From positions 1 to 8,857 of the forward strand of contig JACMNZ010000036.1 of the NCBI GenBank assembly GCA_014378285.1: a stretch of 8,857 nucleotides of DNA, written 5' to 3'. A program made the translations under genes and the position numbers. A model generated the notes under the pieces. That model made no database searches and was not told the DNA's origin. It saw only the letters and a program-made list of their open reading frames with translations. Origin of the DNA: Pseudopedobacter sp. Its GTDB lineage: Bacteria; Bacteroidota; Bacteroidia; Sphingobacteriales; Sphingobacteriaceae. Of the stretch, positions 1 to 7,854 are shown in pieces. How positions within the stretch are numbered: the stretch's first letter is position 1; every line of letters begins with the position of its first letter.

Positions 1-1
1 A

Positions 2-829
2 AAGCAACGTTGGCTACCAAAAATGCAAAGAATGGAATTGATTGGTTCTTTTGGACTGACCGAACCTGAAGTTGGATCAGCTGTTGCCGGAGGATTAACC
101 ACAACTGCAAAAAGGATTGGCGATAAATGGGTTTTAAACGGTCAAAAGAAATGGATAGGCAATTCTACTTTTGCCGATGTAAATATCATTTGGGCAAGAG
201 ATTTAGCAGATAACCAAGTGAAAGGGTTTGTAATTGAAAAAAATACACCAGGTTTTGTAGTTGAGAAAATGCAGGGTAAAATGGCTTTGCGTATTGTACA
301 AAACGGTTTAATTACCTTAACCAATTGTGAGGTTAGCGAAGAAAACCGTTTGCAAAAATGCGATTCTTTTAAAGATACTGCCAAGGTTTTACAAATGACA
401 AGAGCGGGAGTTGCTTGGATGGCTGTTGGTGTTGCAAGAGGAGCTTATGAAAGTGCTTTAAAATATACTAGGGAAAGAAAACAGTTTGGTAAACCCATTG
501 CATCATTTCAGTTGATACAAAACCATTTGGTGGAAATGCTTTCTAATTTAACGGCTATGCAAACCATGGTTTTCCAACTTTCTAAATTGCAAGATGAAGA
601 CAAACTGACCGATGAACACGCTTCTTTGGCAAAAGTGTTTTGCAGTTTAAGAACTAGAGATGTGGTAAGTAAAGCAAGAGAAGTAATGGGTGGTAACGGT
701 ATCCTTTTAGAATACGATGTTGCCCGTTTTGTTGCCGATGCAGAAGCCATTTATTCTTACGAAGGAACCAAAGAAATAAATTCTTTAATTGTAGGCAGAG
801 CGATAACTGGATTTAGTGCTTTTGTTTAA
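2..829 (+). CDS. Acyl-CoA dehydrogenase, glutaryl-CoA dehydrogenase / ACX4-like subfamily (5'-truncated by window edge)
   Basis: This is the C-terminal 275 residues of an FAD-dependent acyl-CoA dehydrogenase, which oxidises an acyl-CoA to the trans-2-enoyl-CoA in the cytoplasm. The frame is open from base 2 (KQRWLPKMQRMELIG...), so the ATG at 23 is internal and the true start lies off the window; full-length relatives have roughly 380-450 residues. Visible landmarks are FGLTEPEVGS at fragment residues 17-26 (FAD/substrate region), WIGNSTFADV, RERKQFGKPIASFQLIQ (helical C-terminal domain) and REVMGGNGI. The closing segment YEGTKEINSLIVGRAITGF carries the catalytic-base glutamate of YEGT at bases 761-763. 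YEGT and GRAITG point to the glutaryl-CoA dehydrogenase branch, but NGQKKWIGNSTFADV and LRIVQNG look closer to plant peroxisomal short-chain acyl-CoA oxidase ACX4. The substrate may therefore be a short-chain acyl-CoA rather than glutaryl-CoA. The family call is firm; the substrate is not. A decayed copy of the 3' end lies at 1595-1686. Confidence 0.93.
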   Translation, partial: KQRWLPKMQRMELIGSFGLTEPEVGSAVAGGLTTTAKRIGDKWVLNGQKKWIGNSTFADVNIIWARDLADNQVKGFVIEKNTPGFVVEKMQGKMALRIVQNGLITLTNCEVSEENRLQKCDSFKDTAKVLQMTRAGVAWMAVGVARGAYESALKYTRERKQFGKPIASFQLIQNHLVEMLSNLTAMQTMVFQLSKLQDEDKLTDEHASLAKVFCSLRTRDVVSKAREVMGGNGILLEYDVARFVADAEAIYSYEGTKEINSLIVGRAITGFSAFV

Positions 830-885
830 AAAATCGAATATTCTTAATTTAGAGTGTTTCCATAAATATTGTTGATAATTTAAAC

Positions 886-1506
886 TTATCTTACATATTT
901 GACATCGAAACGTCCTTCTCTTATTTCAATTTTTTCTCCCTTATTATTTACTGCATCAAAACTAAAGGTTCCAGACACAAATTGATTAACCTCATCTATC
1001 TTTGAGATTGATATTTGACCTATATAATCTTGATTTTGAGTGTCGTAACTATTTTCGCTGACTACATTAGCATATAAATAGTTCCCTTCAGCTCTGTTGT
1101 CAATTTTACTTCTTTTCAGCTCATACGTTTTTCCAGCTATAATTGGAAAATCATTAAATATATACAGCTGAACGTATTCAGAAACATTTCCAGAGCCCTT
1201 TCTAAGGGCAGATATACTAAGAAAATAATATTTAGGGGTAGAATTACCTACATAGCTATAAGTGCTTTTTAAAATTCTTGCTCCATCAGGGTTAAATAAA
1301 GGCGAGATACCTTTAGGTACAAATGCTTTACCGTTTAATAAGCAACCAAAAGTATTTTTACCCTCTTGAGTAGCACTGGGAAGCGCATTTATGCCTTTTT
1401 CTTTTTTGCAACCAATTCCTATAAAAAGAATTAATAAACTTATAAAAAAACAGGCAGAAAGATTATTTGGATTGACAGTCTTCGATTTAAAGGATAGATT
1501 TCTCAT
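886..1506 (-). CDS. Small lipoprotein of unknown function with an NTFGC...GKAFVP motif
   Basis: This gene encodes a 206-residue secreted protein. The N-terminus has basic residues, a hydrophobic stretch (about residues 19-32) and a lipobox ending GIGC, which predicts lipidation of Cys33. The residues after the cysteine (KKEKG) are basic, without an obvious acidic surface-export signal, so a periplasm-facing location is possible. The mature part opens with NTFGCLLNGKAFVPKG (residues 51-66), a motif I associate with small Bacteroidota lipoproteins of unknown function; the remainder looks beta-rich with many polar residues. ATG at 1504-1506 is the only methionine that keeps the signal peptide. 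No Shine-Dalgarno is seen. A weak -7-like TCTATTTG lies about 47 bp upstream (1553-1560, minus strand). The gene is convergent with the acyl-CoA dehydrogenase gene (56 bp between stops) and is flanked on its other side by a decayed copy of that gene's 3' end, which suggests it was inserted there. No enzymatic motif is recognised. Confidence 0.8.
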   Translation of the reverse strand: MRNLSFKSKTVNPNNLSACFFISLLILFIGIGCKKEKGINALPSATQEGKNTFGCLLNGKAFVPKGISPLFNPDGARILKSTYSYVGNSTPKYYFLSISALRKGSGNVSEYVQLYIFNDFPIIAGKTYELKRSKIDNRAEGNYLYANVVSENSYDTQNQDYIGQISISKIDEVNQFVSGTFSFDAVNNKGEKIEIREGRFDVKYVR

Positions 1507-1594
1507 GATATTAAGTATTTATGAAGATACGATCTCAAGTTTATTAAAGCTTCAAATAGATTATTAAAAATAAGTTAAGGTTTTTTTAAATATA

Positions 1595-1686
1595 GATGCA
1601 GAAGCTATTTATCTTATGAAGGAACCAGAAAAATAAATTCTTTAATTGTGGGTAGTGAGATAACTGGATTTAGTGCTTTTGTATGA
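1595..1686 (+). pseudogene. Decayed duplicate of the acyl-CoA dehydrogenase 3' end
   Basis: These 92 bases align end to end with 737-829, the last 31 codons of the intact acyl-CoA dehydrogenase gene. By hand I count 10 substitutions and one missing T, about 88% identity. The reading is DAEAIY, a one-base frameshift, then YEGTRKINSLIVGSEITGF and a TGA stop in place of TAA. About half of the changes are synonymous, as expected for divergence while under selection, but the frameshift and the changed GRAITG motif show it no longer encodes an enzyme. The similarity stops abruptly at both ends: neither the bases before 1595 nor those after the stop match the intact locus. It has the same orientation as the intact gene and lies 766 bp beyond its stop, with the lipoprotein gene between. 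It is either the relic of a tandem paralogue or the displaced original 3' end after an insertion. Confidence 0.85.
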
Positions 1687-1818
1687 TAATTAGCTTAAAA
1701 AAGCCTAAAAACTAGATGTTTAAACAAGATATAAATCGCGTGAAAAAGCCTCTCTAATCTGATTTTTAGGACATGATGAAAAACATCAAAAACTACTTTT
1801 AAAACCTCTTTAAACGCA
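1687..1818. other. Intergenic stretch with no recognised gene
   Basis: This lies between the acyl-CoA dehydrogenase remnant and the terminator. It is AT-rich with stops in all frames. AAAAAGCCT occurs twice (1698-1706 and 1743-1751), and a weak hairpin can form around 1690-1709 (TTAGCTT / AAGCCTAA). Neither is strong enough to name. Confidence 0.4.
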
Positions 1819-1850
1819 GAAAATCCCGATCTTTTTGAATCGGGATTTTC
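1819..1850 (-). terminator. Rho-independent terminator of the YfhO gene, probably bidirectional
   Basis: A perfect 12-bp inverted repeat (GAAAATCCCGAT at 1819-1830, ATCGGGATTTTC at 1839-1850) encloses an 8-base loop. The GC-rich core is flanked by A and T runs in both directions. It begins 17 bases beyond the stop of the minus-strand YfhO gene, the right place to end that transcript. Because of the symmetry it could also stop plus-strand readthrough from the acyl-CoA dehydrogenase side. A further self-complementary CTTTATAAAG follows at 1851-1860. Confidence 0.85.
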
Positions 1851-1866
1851 CTTTATAAAGGTTAGT

Positions 1867-4329
1867 TTAAGCTGGTCGCTTAGTAGCTAATTCGCGATAG
1901 AGTGCGTAAGCTAGAATTAAAGATAAAAGAATAGATCCAATTAATGAAATATTTTCTCCAAAAAAATATGAACGGGGTTCAAATTTCCATTCAATTTTAT
2001 GATTTCCGCTAGGTAAAACCGCTGCCCTTAGCAAATAATTTGCTCTAAAATAGGGCATTTCTTCGCCGTCAACATACATCTTCCATCCCTTAGGATACCA
2101 AATCTCAGAAAACACAGCAACAGCTGCTTTATCAATACTATACTCATATTTAAGTAAGTCTGGATGATAGCTTGTTAACTTAATTATTCCATTACTTGGT
2201 ACACCTACATTTTTATCTTTTAGCAAAGGCTCAAATTCACGGTTAACGATAGCTTCTTTTTTAGGGTCAAAAGAACTAATTCCTTGCATTTCTTGGTCGT
2301 TATTTTTAGCATATTGTACGCTTTGCACAAACCAAGCATGGCCACAAGCTGTAGAATTAGCTTGCATTGAAGCAGATTGCCCATCTTTACCTGTAGTAAT
2401 AAAATATTTGGTATTCAGCATATCCAAAACATCTTGGTTGGTGCTGCCGGTAAATTGTTTATCGATAACTTCTTGAAAACGTTTTAATTTTGCCGCATGG
2501 TAACCTCCAATAGTTTTATGAAAAGCCGTGGCTTCTGCACTTTGAAAAGTTGGAATAGTAACGTCAAAAACCCTATAATTGGGGTCGGTATCTCTTAATA
2601 TAAATTCATCAACGGGGCGTTTCTGCGCTTGTTGGTTCATAATTGATTTAGAGACAAACTTTTCATCATTTAAATAACGCTTATCTACCGACCATAAATC
2701 TACCAATATAATTACGCCAATAATTATCAATCCTAAAGGCTTATTGATTTTTTTATTGATAAGCGCCCATAAAGCACCAATTCCTAAAACAATAAATATG
2801 AAGGATCTAAAAGCATCAGTTCTAAAAAGAGAGATACGATCATCAATCAATGCTTTTGAAATTGCAGAACCAAAACTAGCATCGCCACCGGCAACCTGAT
2901 TTAATTGATTTAAAAAGTCTTGATGGTTATCTGCTTTAAAAGAGAATAATAAAGTAGGTAAAGCAATTAAAACCACCAAAATTCCTAAAACTATATAAGC
3001 ACTAGTCTTCAATTTTTTAATTACCTCTTTAACATCTACGGTAGGTTTTGTAGCTTCAAAAATTGCCAAGCAGGCTAAAATTGGAACACATAAGCTGGCA
3101 ATTACCAAGTTAAATTCTACCGATCTAAACTTGTTGTAAAGCGGTACGTAATTGAAAAACAAATCTGATAATAGAGAAAAGTTTTTACCAAAGGCCAATA
3201 AAATACTTAATACGGTAGCACTAACCAAAAACCATTTTAATCTTCCTTTAATTATAAATAAGCCAAAAATAAAGAGGAATAACACAAAAGCACCAAAATA
3301 CCAAGGCCCAGAAGTGAAAGGTTTTGGGCCCCAGTAAACAGGCATTTGTTGTGCAAAACCAGTTGCTTGTTGTACATCTGCACCTTTTGCAATAATGACT
3401 TTGGCAACATCAGATTTACCGTCTAAAGTTGGTTGAGATGCGCCACCGTAAGCATTAGGAATTAACAAAGTCATGGTTTCCCCTACGCCCTGGCTCCATT
3501 GAAAAGCATAATCCTTATCTAAACCATTATTTGGTTGTGCGCTATCTGTTGTGATATTTGATTTTCCACGAGTAGAATATTCTCCATACTCGTACGTTGT
3601 CCATAACGAGCCTGAATTAACGGCTATTCCTAAAAAAGCTGCTGCAACTAAAAAACCTAATGATTTCCAATAAGCGGGTAAGGTCTTGTCTTTATAAGAA
3701 TGATAAAGCTCAATACCCATTAAAATTATTAGGGCAATAAACAAATAATAAGTCATTTGGATATGGTTTGTCCTTATTTCCATCGCCACAAAAAATGCAG
3801 TAAGCGCCGTTCCTAACCAATATTTGCCTCGTAAAGTTAGAATTACCCCTCCTAAAATAGCAGGGAAAAATGCTATTGCCATTGCCTGATTACTATGGCC
3901 GGCCTCTAAAAAAATGAAATTATAGGATGAAAAACCAAAAGCAATAGCACCCACTGCGGCAAGCCAAGGGCTCATTCCTAATACAATCAATAGAAAATAA
4001 GTAGCCAACAAGTAAATTAAAACCGTGTTTACAGGATTTGGAAAAGACGCGTTTATTACATCAATAACATGTGTAGTGATATTTTTGGGATATTTTAACC
4101 AGATTTGATAAGTCGGCATCCCACCAAACATACTGTTGGTCCATAATGGCCCTTTACCATCCTCAGCCCTAAACTTCATGATTTCACTTTGGGTTGCGGC
4201 AGCCTTTTGCACATCGCCTTGCATTAAAACTTTACCCTGAAACGCTGGCGTAAAGTACACAAAGCATAAAACCACAAAAAACACGATCATACCCAAATGG
4301 ATACCATTCCTTTTAAACCAATTGTTCAT
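1867..4329 (-). CDS. YfhO-family polytopic membrane protein (GT-C-like)
   Basis: This is an 820-residue integral membrane protein of the YfhO family, which has a GT-C glycosyltransferase-like layout. In Firmicutes, YfhO proteins take part in decorating cell-wall polymers with sugars; the substrate in Bacteroidota is unknown to me. The first membrane segment is about residues 10-28. It is followed by an extracytoplasmic loop with QGDVQKAAATQSEI, where Asp39 sits in the place of the GT-C catalytic aspartate, and then by PLWTNSMFGGMPTYQ. Further family landmarks are EAGHSNQAMAIAFFP and EIRTNHIQMTYY. A dozen or so hydrophobic helices are followed by a soluble C-terminal domain (from about residue 565) holding SEIWYPKGWKMYVDG and ANYLLRAAVLPSGNH, and a last helix near 795-813. 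ATG at 4327-4329 gives the basic MNNWFKRNG start just before the first helix. It is a single-gene unit with its own -7 element and terminator, divergent from the SNF2 gene. Family is confident; function is inferred. Confidence 0.92.
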   Translation of the reverse strand: MNNWFKRNGIHLGMIVFFVVLCFVYFTPAFQGKVLMQGDVQKAAATQSEIMKFRAEDGKGPLWTNSMFGGMPTYQIWLKYPKNITTHVIDVINASFPNPVNTVLIYLLATYFLLIVLGMSPWLAAVGAIAFGFSSYNFIFLEAGHSNQAMAIAFFPAILGGVILTLRGKYWLGTALTAFFVAMEIRTNHIQMTYYLFIALIILMGIELYHSYKDKTLPAYWKSLGFLVAAAFLGIAVNSGSLWTTYEYGEYSTRGKSNITTDSAQPNNGLDKDYAFQWSQGVGETMTLLIPNAYGGASQPTLDGKSDVAKVIIAKGADVQQATGFAQQMPVYWGPKPFTSGPWYFGAFVLFLFIFGLFIIKGRLKWFLVSATVLSILLAFGKNFSLLSDLFFNYVPLYNKFRSVEFNLVIASLCVPILACLAIFEATKPTVDVKEVIKKLKTSAYIVLGILVVLIALPTLLFSFKADNHQDFLNQLNQVAGGDASFGSAISKALIDDRISLFRTDAFRSFIFIVLGIGALWALINKKINKPLGLIIIGVIILVDLWSVDKRYLNDEKFVSKSIMNQQAQKRPVDEFILRDTDPNYRVFDVTIPTFQSAEATAFHKTIGGYHAAKLKRFQEVIDKQFTGSTNQDVLDMLNTKYFITTGKDGQSASMQANSTACGHAWFVQSVQYAKNNDQEMQGISSFDPKKEAIVNREFEPLLKDKNVGVPSNGIIKLTSYHPDLLKYEYSIDKAAVAVFSEIWYPKGWKMYVDGEEMPYFRANYLLRAAVLPSGNHKIEWKFEPRSYFFGENISLIGSILLSLILAYALYRELATKRPA

Positions 4330-4354
4330 TCTTTTATATTAAATTAATGAGCAT

Positions 4355-4362
4355 CAAAAATA
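4355..4362 (-). promoter_or_regulatory. Putative -7 element of the YfhO gene promoter
   Basis: On the minus strand the bases read TATTTTTG, an exact match to the Bacteroidota -7 consensus TAnnTTTG. It ends 25 bp before the YfhO ATG, giving a short leader of about 20 nt. No clear TTTG -33 element is found at the usual spacing, so recognition may depend on upstream sequence. An ATACTTAT / ATAAGTAT inverted repeat sits immediately upstream. Confidence 0.45.
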
Positions 4363-4367
4363 GAAAT

Positions 4368-4402
4368 ATACTTATTGAAATGAAATGTATTATGATAAGT
4401 AT
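4368..4402. repeat. Inverted repeat just upstream of the YfhO -7 element
   Basis: ATACTTAT at 4368-4375 and its perfect complement ATAAGTAT at 4395-4402 are separated by 19 bases, so the half-site centres are about 27 bp apart. The block covers roughly -13 to -47 relative to the inferred YfhO start site, where an activator or repressor would bind. The right half is part of a longer 15-mer that recurs inverted at 4566-4580. In DNA this AT-rich, chance is possible. Confidence 0.35.
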
Positions 4403-4586
4403 TTATTTTAACTTTTATAACATGATTTGCTGACGCTTAGGATTTGAAATATTTTAACAAAAAAATAGCGCACTTTAATTTATTTCACAGATAATTATTA
4501 CTCAAATTTCTTCATGCCTTAATGGTTAGAAAAATGAAATATGAAGAAATGAAGGTGCATTAAGCATACTTATCACAATATATTTT
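4382..4586. repeat. 205-bp segment bounded by imperfect 21-bp inverted repeats
   Basis: The left arm 4382-4402 and right arm 4566-4586 are complementary at 18 of 21 positions, including 14 of 15 in the inner part (TGATAAGTAT / ATACTTATCA perfect). The interior holds a second, perfect 10-bp inverted repeat (ATTTCTTCAT at 4506-4515, ATGAAGAAAT at 4541-4550). The trinucleotide AAT flanks both outer edges (4379-4381 and 4587-4589), as a 3-bp target duplication would. It could be a small non-autonomous mobile repeat or merely AT-rich intergenic DNA. No coding capacity is seen. Confidence 0.3.
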
Positions 4587-4687
4587 AATCCCTAAAATCG
4601 AAAAAAATATTCGCGGCTTGTTTTTTTAATGATTTCTTATAAAAAGAGGCTCTAAACTATTAATTGAACAATAAATAAGCCCCTATT

Positions 4688-4777
4688 ATGCCTAAAAAGA
4701 AATTTTTATCTCGTTTTATTTCCTTTTATCAAATTCTCTTACTATTTTTAAATTTTTTCTACCTCATACCTCTCTAA
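4688..4777 (+). CDS. Possible 29-codon hydrophobic small ORF upstream of the SNF2 gene
   Basis: This short ORF starts MPKKKFLSRFISFYQ and continues LLLFLNFFYLIPL: a basic N-terminus, then one membrane-spanning hydrophobic stretch. It ends 25 bp before the SNF2 start and shares its direction, so it could be a small membrane protein or a leader peptide. Against it, T-rich DNA readily yields F/L/I/Y-rich chance ORFs, there is no ribosome-binding site, and no promoter is evident. It is recorded as a candidate only. Confidence 0.15.
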   Translation: MPKKKFLSRFISFYQILLLFLNFFYLIPL

Positions 4778-4802
4778 ATTCATAAAATTTTTTTCTTTTT
4801 GA

Positions 4803-7697
4803 ATGATACGAGTTGGAACTGATAAACCCTGTAAACTGGTTTATTCTTTAGCAAAGCATGAATACCTTGGATATTTAATCGAACCGCATATTGTTCAGTT
4901 AAATACTGATAATGATTTTTCTTTGACTTACCAACGCTTATTTACAAGTACTGCAAGCGAGTTTCATAATTTTATGGATGCTACAGATTTAAAGCTCATT
5001 AAACTTTTAGAAGAAGTAGAGCAGGATCACATCATCAAAAAACATTTTAAAAAAACCATAAGGGCAACCGAGTTTTTTACAAAAAATTGGGACGAAAAAT
5101 CTTATAGTCTAGTTCGCCCAAAAATTGAAAAGAAGCTTGCCGAAGCTATAAAGTTAATTAAAGGAAAAGAGCTTTACGTAATGAGTAAAGAGGGATGGCC
5201 AGTAGAAAAACGCATCCACTTTGCAGAAGAGCCTGCAACAGTTCTTTTTCATTTTAGAAGAAACGAAACCGAAACCAGGTATTTCCCCACTATAAAATAT
5301 TTAGATAACCGCATCGATTTTATGTTTAAAGACGCCCAGGTTATTTTAAATTATCCAGCTTATTTATTGTTAGATGATATTCTATATGATTTTGAGCAAG
5401 ATTTAGAAGGTAAAAAATTACAGCCCTTCCTCAATAAAAGATATATTTCTATTCCCAAATCATCAGAGGCGGCTTATTTTTTGAAATTTGTTTCTCCTTT
5501 GATAGAAAAATATCATGTTTATGCAGAAGGTTTTACTATCCATACAGAAAAACATATTGCTCAGCCTATTTTAAAAGTGGTTTATGTAAGTGGAGGGATT
5601 TCTGAGTTGCAACTTTTCTTCAAATATGGTAATTATACTTTTCCTGCCGGTGGCGATTTAGCCGTCACCGTAAGGATGGAAAAAGATGGCGATGATTATT
5701 TTTTTCATCGAATTCGTAGATCTTTAAATTGGGAAAAGAAAAAATTGGACGAATTGTTAGAAATGGGGTTAGAGAGCAATAGCAGCCTATTTGTACATTT
5801 AGAAGTCGCTAATAATTTAGATGAGGTTGATAAATCTTTCTCTATTTTCGATTTTATTAGCGAGCATCATGATGATTTAGTTGAAAAAGGTTTCAGTTTT
5901 GAGCAAGATATCAGTGCAAAAAAATACATCATTGGTAACAGTAAAATTGATTTAGAAATCAGCGAGAAAAACGATTGGTTTGATATAGAGGCAATGGTAC
6001 AATTTGGAATCTATAAAATTCCTTTCATTCAACTTAAAAATCATATCCTAAATAAAAAAAGAGAATTTACATTGCCTAACGGCGAGATTGCCATCATTCC
6101 AGAAAAATGGTTTTCACAATATGGTAATTTGTTGAGTTTTTCTGAGGGAGATGATCAACTTCGTTTAAAGAAGCTTCACGTTGGTTTGGTATATGATTTT
6201 GCCAATAGCGATTTGGCTACCATTACCATGGATAGAAAGTTACAAAAACTTTCAGATTTCGATGATATTGATGAGATCCCTTCCCCTGTTCATTTTAAAG
6301 GAACTTTACGCCCTTACCAAAAAGCCGGTTATGATTGGTTTCATTTCTTACAACGTTATAGTTTTGGCGGTTGCTTGGCCGATGATATGGGCTTGGGGAA
6401 AACAATACAAACATTGGCTCTTTTGCAAAAGTGCAAAGAAGAACAACAAGAGCAAGGCATCCACACCACTTCTTTAATTGTGATGCCTACCTCTTTAATT
6501 TACAATTGGATAAACGAGGCACAAACGTTTACGCCCAATCTCAAAATTTACACCCATACTGGTACATTTAGAGATAAAGACATTAATATTTTTGAGGCTT
6601 ATGATGTAGTGATTACCACTTATGGAATTACGAGGGTAGATGCAGATTTACTGAGCGAAATGTATTTCCATTACATTATTTTAGATGAAAGCCAGAATAT
6701 AAAAAACCCTTCTTCCAAGTCTTTTAAAGCGGTTAAGCAGCTAAAGTCTAAACATAAATTGATTTTATCTGGTACGCCAGTAGAAAATACCGTTAATGAT
6801 CTGTGGACGCAAATGTCGTTCATTAATCCAGGTTTGTTAGGCACACAAGCTTTCTTTCAAACCGATTTTGTGCAACCCATTGAAAAGAAAAAAGACGATG
6901 AGAAGGCGCAAAAATTACAGGTTTTAATCAAGCCTTTTGTGATGAGGCGTACCAAAGAGCAGGTAGCGACAGAGCTTCCTCCAAAGACAGAAAATTTATT
7001 TTATAGCAAAATGACGGAGGCTCAAGCCGATGTTTACGAGAAAGTAAAATCAGAATACCGTAACGAACTTTTGAAGGGACTAGAAACTGGTGAATACAAA
7101 CAATCGCCTATCCAAATGTTGCAAGGCTTAACCAAATTACGCCAAATTGCCAACCATCCGTACATGGTTGATCAAGAATATAAAGGTGATTCTGGAAAAT
7201 TTGAAGATGTAATCCATAAACTGGAAAGTGTGGTTGAAGCGGGACATAAAGTGTTGATTTTCTCTCAATTTGTTAAACAGTTAGATCTATACCGCAAGCA
7301 TCTTGACGACAATAACATCAAGTATTCTTATTTGGATGGCTCTACCACAAATAGAGGAAAAGTGGTAGAAGAATTTAAGAATGAAAAAGAAATTCAAATT
7401 TTCTTGATTTCGATAAAAGCTGGAGGTGTAGGGTTAAACCTTACAGAGGCAGATTATGTTTTTATCTTAGACCCATGGTGGAATCCTGCGGTAGAGCAAC
7501 AAGCGATTGATAGAACACACCGTATCGGACAAACAAAAAATGTATTTATCTATAAATTTATCACAAAAGATACGGTTGAGGAGAAGATTTTAGCGCTTCA
7601 AAATAAAAAACTAAGGGTTGCTAAAAGTTTAATAACTACAGAAGAAAGTTTTATTAAATCGCTTTCTGCGGATGATATTAAGGAGATTTTAGCCTAG
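4803..7697 (+). CDS. SNF2-family DEAD/DEAH-box ATPase (helicase-like DNA translocase)
   Basis: This 964-residue Swi2/Snf2-type protein would use ATP hydrolysis to translocate on double-stranded DNA and displace bound proteins. Residues 1-490 are a long N-terminal region typical of Bacteroidota members (LVYSLAKHEYLGYLIEPH near the start). The motor follows: LRPYQKAGYDWFHFL (Q-motif-like), Walker A DDMGLGKT at 527-534, Walker B LDESQNIKN with DESQ at 628-631, and motif III SGTP at 656-659. The second lobe has YLDGST, motif V AGGVGLNLT from 873 and motif VI QAIDRTHRIGQ with its arginine finger around 900-910. All catalytic motifs are intact; DESQ replaces the commoner DEAQ or DEAH, which I regard as a family variant. 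ATG at 4803 matches the family N-terminus and has no Shine-Dalgarno, being preceded by a T-run. No methylase, nuclease or phospholipase partner is adjacent, so it looks like a stand-alone housekeeping or transcription-related remodeller. Cellular role unproven. Confidence 0.95.
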   Translation: MIRVGTDKPCKLVYSLAKHEYLGYLIEPHIVQLNTDNDFSLTYQRLFTSTASEFHNFMDATDLKLIKLLEEVEQDHIIKKHFKKTIRATEFFTKNWDEKSYSLVRPKIEKKLAEAIKLIKGKELYVMSKEGWPVEKRIHFAEEPATVLFHFRRNETETRYFPTIKYLDNRIDFMFKDAQVILNYPAYLLLDDILYDFEQDLEGKKLQPFLNKRYISIPKSSEAAYFLKFVSPLIEKYHVYAEGFTIHTEKHIAQPILKVVYVSGGISELQLFFKYGNYTFPAGGDLAVTVRMEKDGDDYFFHRIRRSLNWEKKKLDELLEMGLESNSSLFVHLEVANNLDEVDKSFSIFDFISEHHDDLVEKGFSFEQDISAKKYIIGNSKIDLEISEKNDWFDIEAMVQFGIYKIPFIQLKNHILNKKREFTLPNGEIAIIPEKWFSQYGNLLSFSEGDDQLRLKKLHVGLVYDFANSDLATITMDRKLQKLSDFDDIDEIPSPVHFKGTLRPYQKAGYDWFHFLQRYSFGGCLADDMGLGKTIQTLALLQKCKEEQQEQGIHTTSLIVMPTSLIYNWINEAQTFTPNLKIYTHTGTFRDKDINIFEAYDVVITTYGITRVDADLLSEMYFHYIILDESQNIKNPSSKSFKAVKQLKSKHKLILSGTPVENTVNDLWTQMSFINPGLLGTQAFFQTDFVQPIEKKKDDEKAQKLQVLIKPFVMRRTKEQVATELPPKTENLFYSKMTEAQADVYEKVKSEYRNELLKGLETGEYKQSPIQMLQGLTKLRQIANHPYMVDQEYKGDSGKFEDVIHKLESVVEAGHKVLIFSQFVKQLDLYRKHLDDNNIKYSYLDGSTTNRGKVVEEFKNEKEIQIFLISIKAGGVGLNLTEADYVFILDPWWNPAVEQQAIDRTHRIGQTKNVFIYKFITKDTVEEKILALQNKKLRVAKSLITTEESFIKSLSADDIKEILA

Positions 7698-7854
7698 TAT
7701 TTTGGTTTTTTACCACAAAGAACTTATTCTGTCCCTAGTATTTAGCAAAGCGATGACTACGGATTCATGAATAAAAAAGAGTCTTCATGCTCATAAAACA
7801 AAACTAAACTTAAAAGCCTTTTAATATTTTAAACCAAAAGGTCTAAAATCGTTC

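Noticed and set aside
142..750. Two minus-strand 80-codon ORFs opposite the acyl-CoA dehydrogenase gene
   Set aside because: Both are antisense to conserved enzyme sequence and show no recognisable protein features.
3152..3337. Plus-strand 61-codon ORF inside the YfhO gene
   Set aside because: It is antisense to a strongly supported membrane protein and has a composition dictated by it, with no promoter or family resemblance.
6181..6477. 98-codon ORF overlapping the SNF2 gene in another frame
   Set aside because: It lies within the SNF2 motor region, where the main frame carries the Walker A motif; it is a chance open frame.
4803..7697. SNF2 protein as part of an antiphage defence system
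   Set aside because: Some defence systems use SNF2-type proteins, but here there is no adjacent methylase, nuclease, phospholipase-D-like or other partner gene. The neighbours are a YfhO protein and a lipoprotein, each with its own promoter.
7701..7717. Possible SNF2 terminator (TGGT / ACCA around a T-run)
   Set aside because: The stem is only four base pairs and the T-run sits in the loop, not after the stem; it is not a credible terminator.
7763..7772. 10-bp palindrome ATTCATGAAT in the SNF2-lipoprotein gap
   Set aside because: It is short and AT-rich, has no tract of T residues after it, and does not align with a promoter or gene start.
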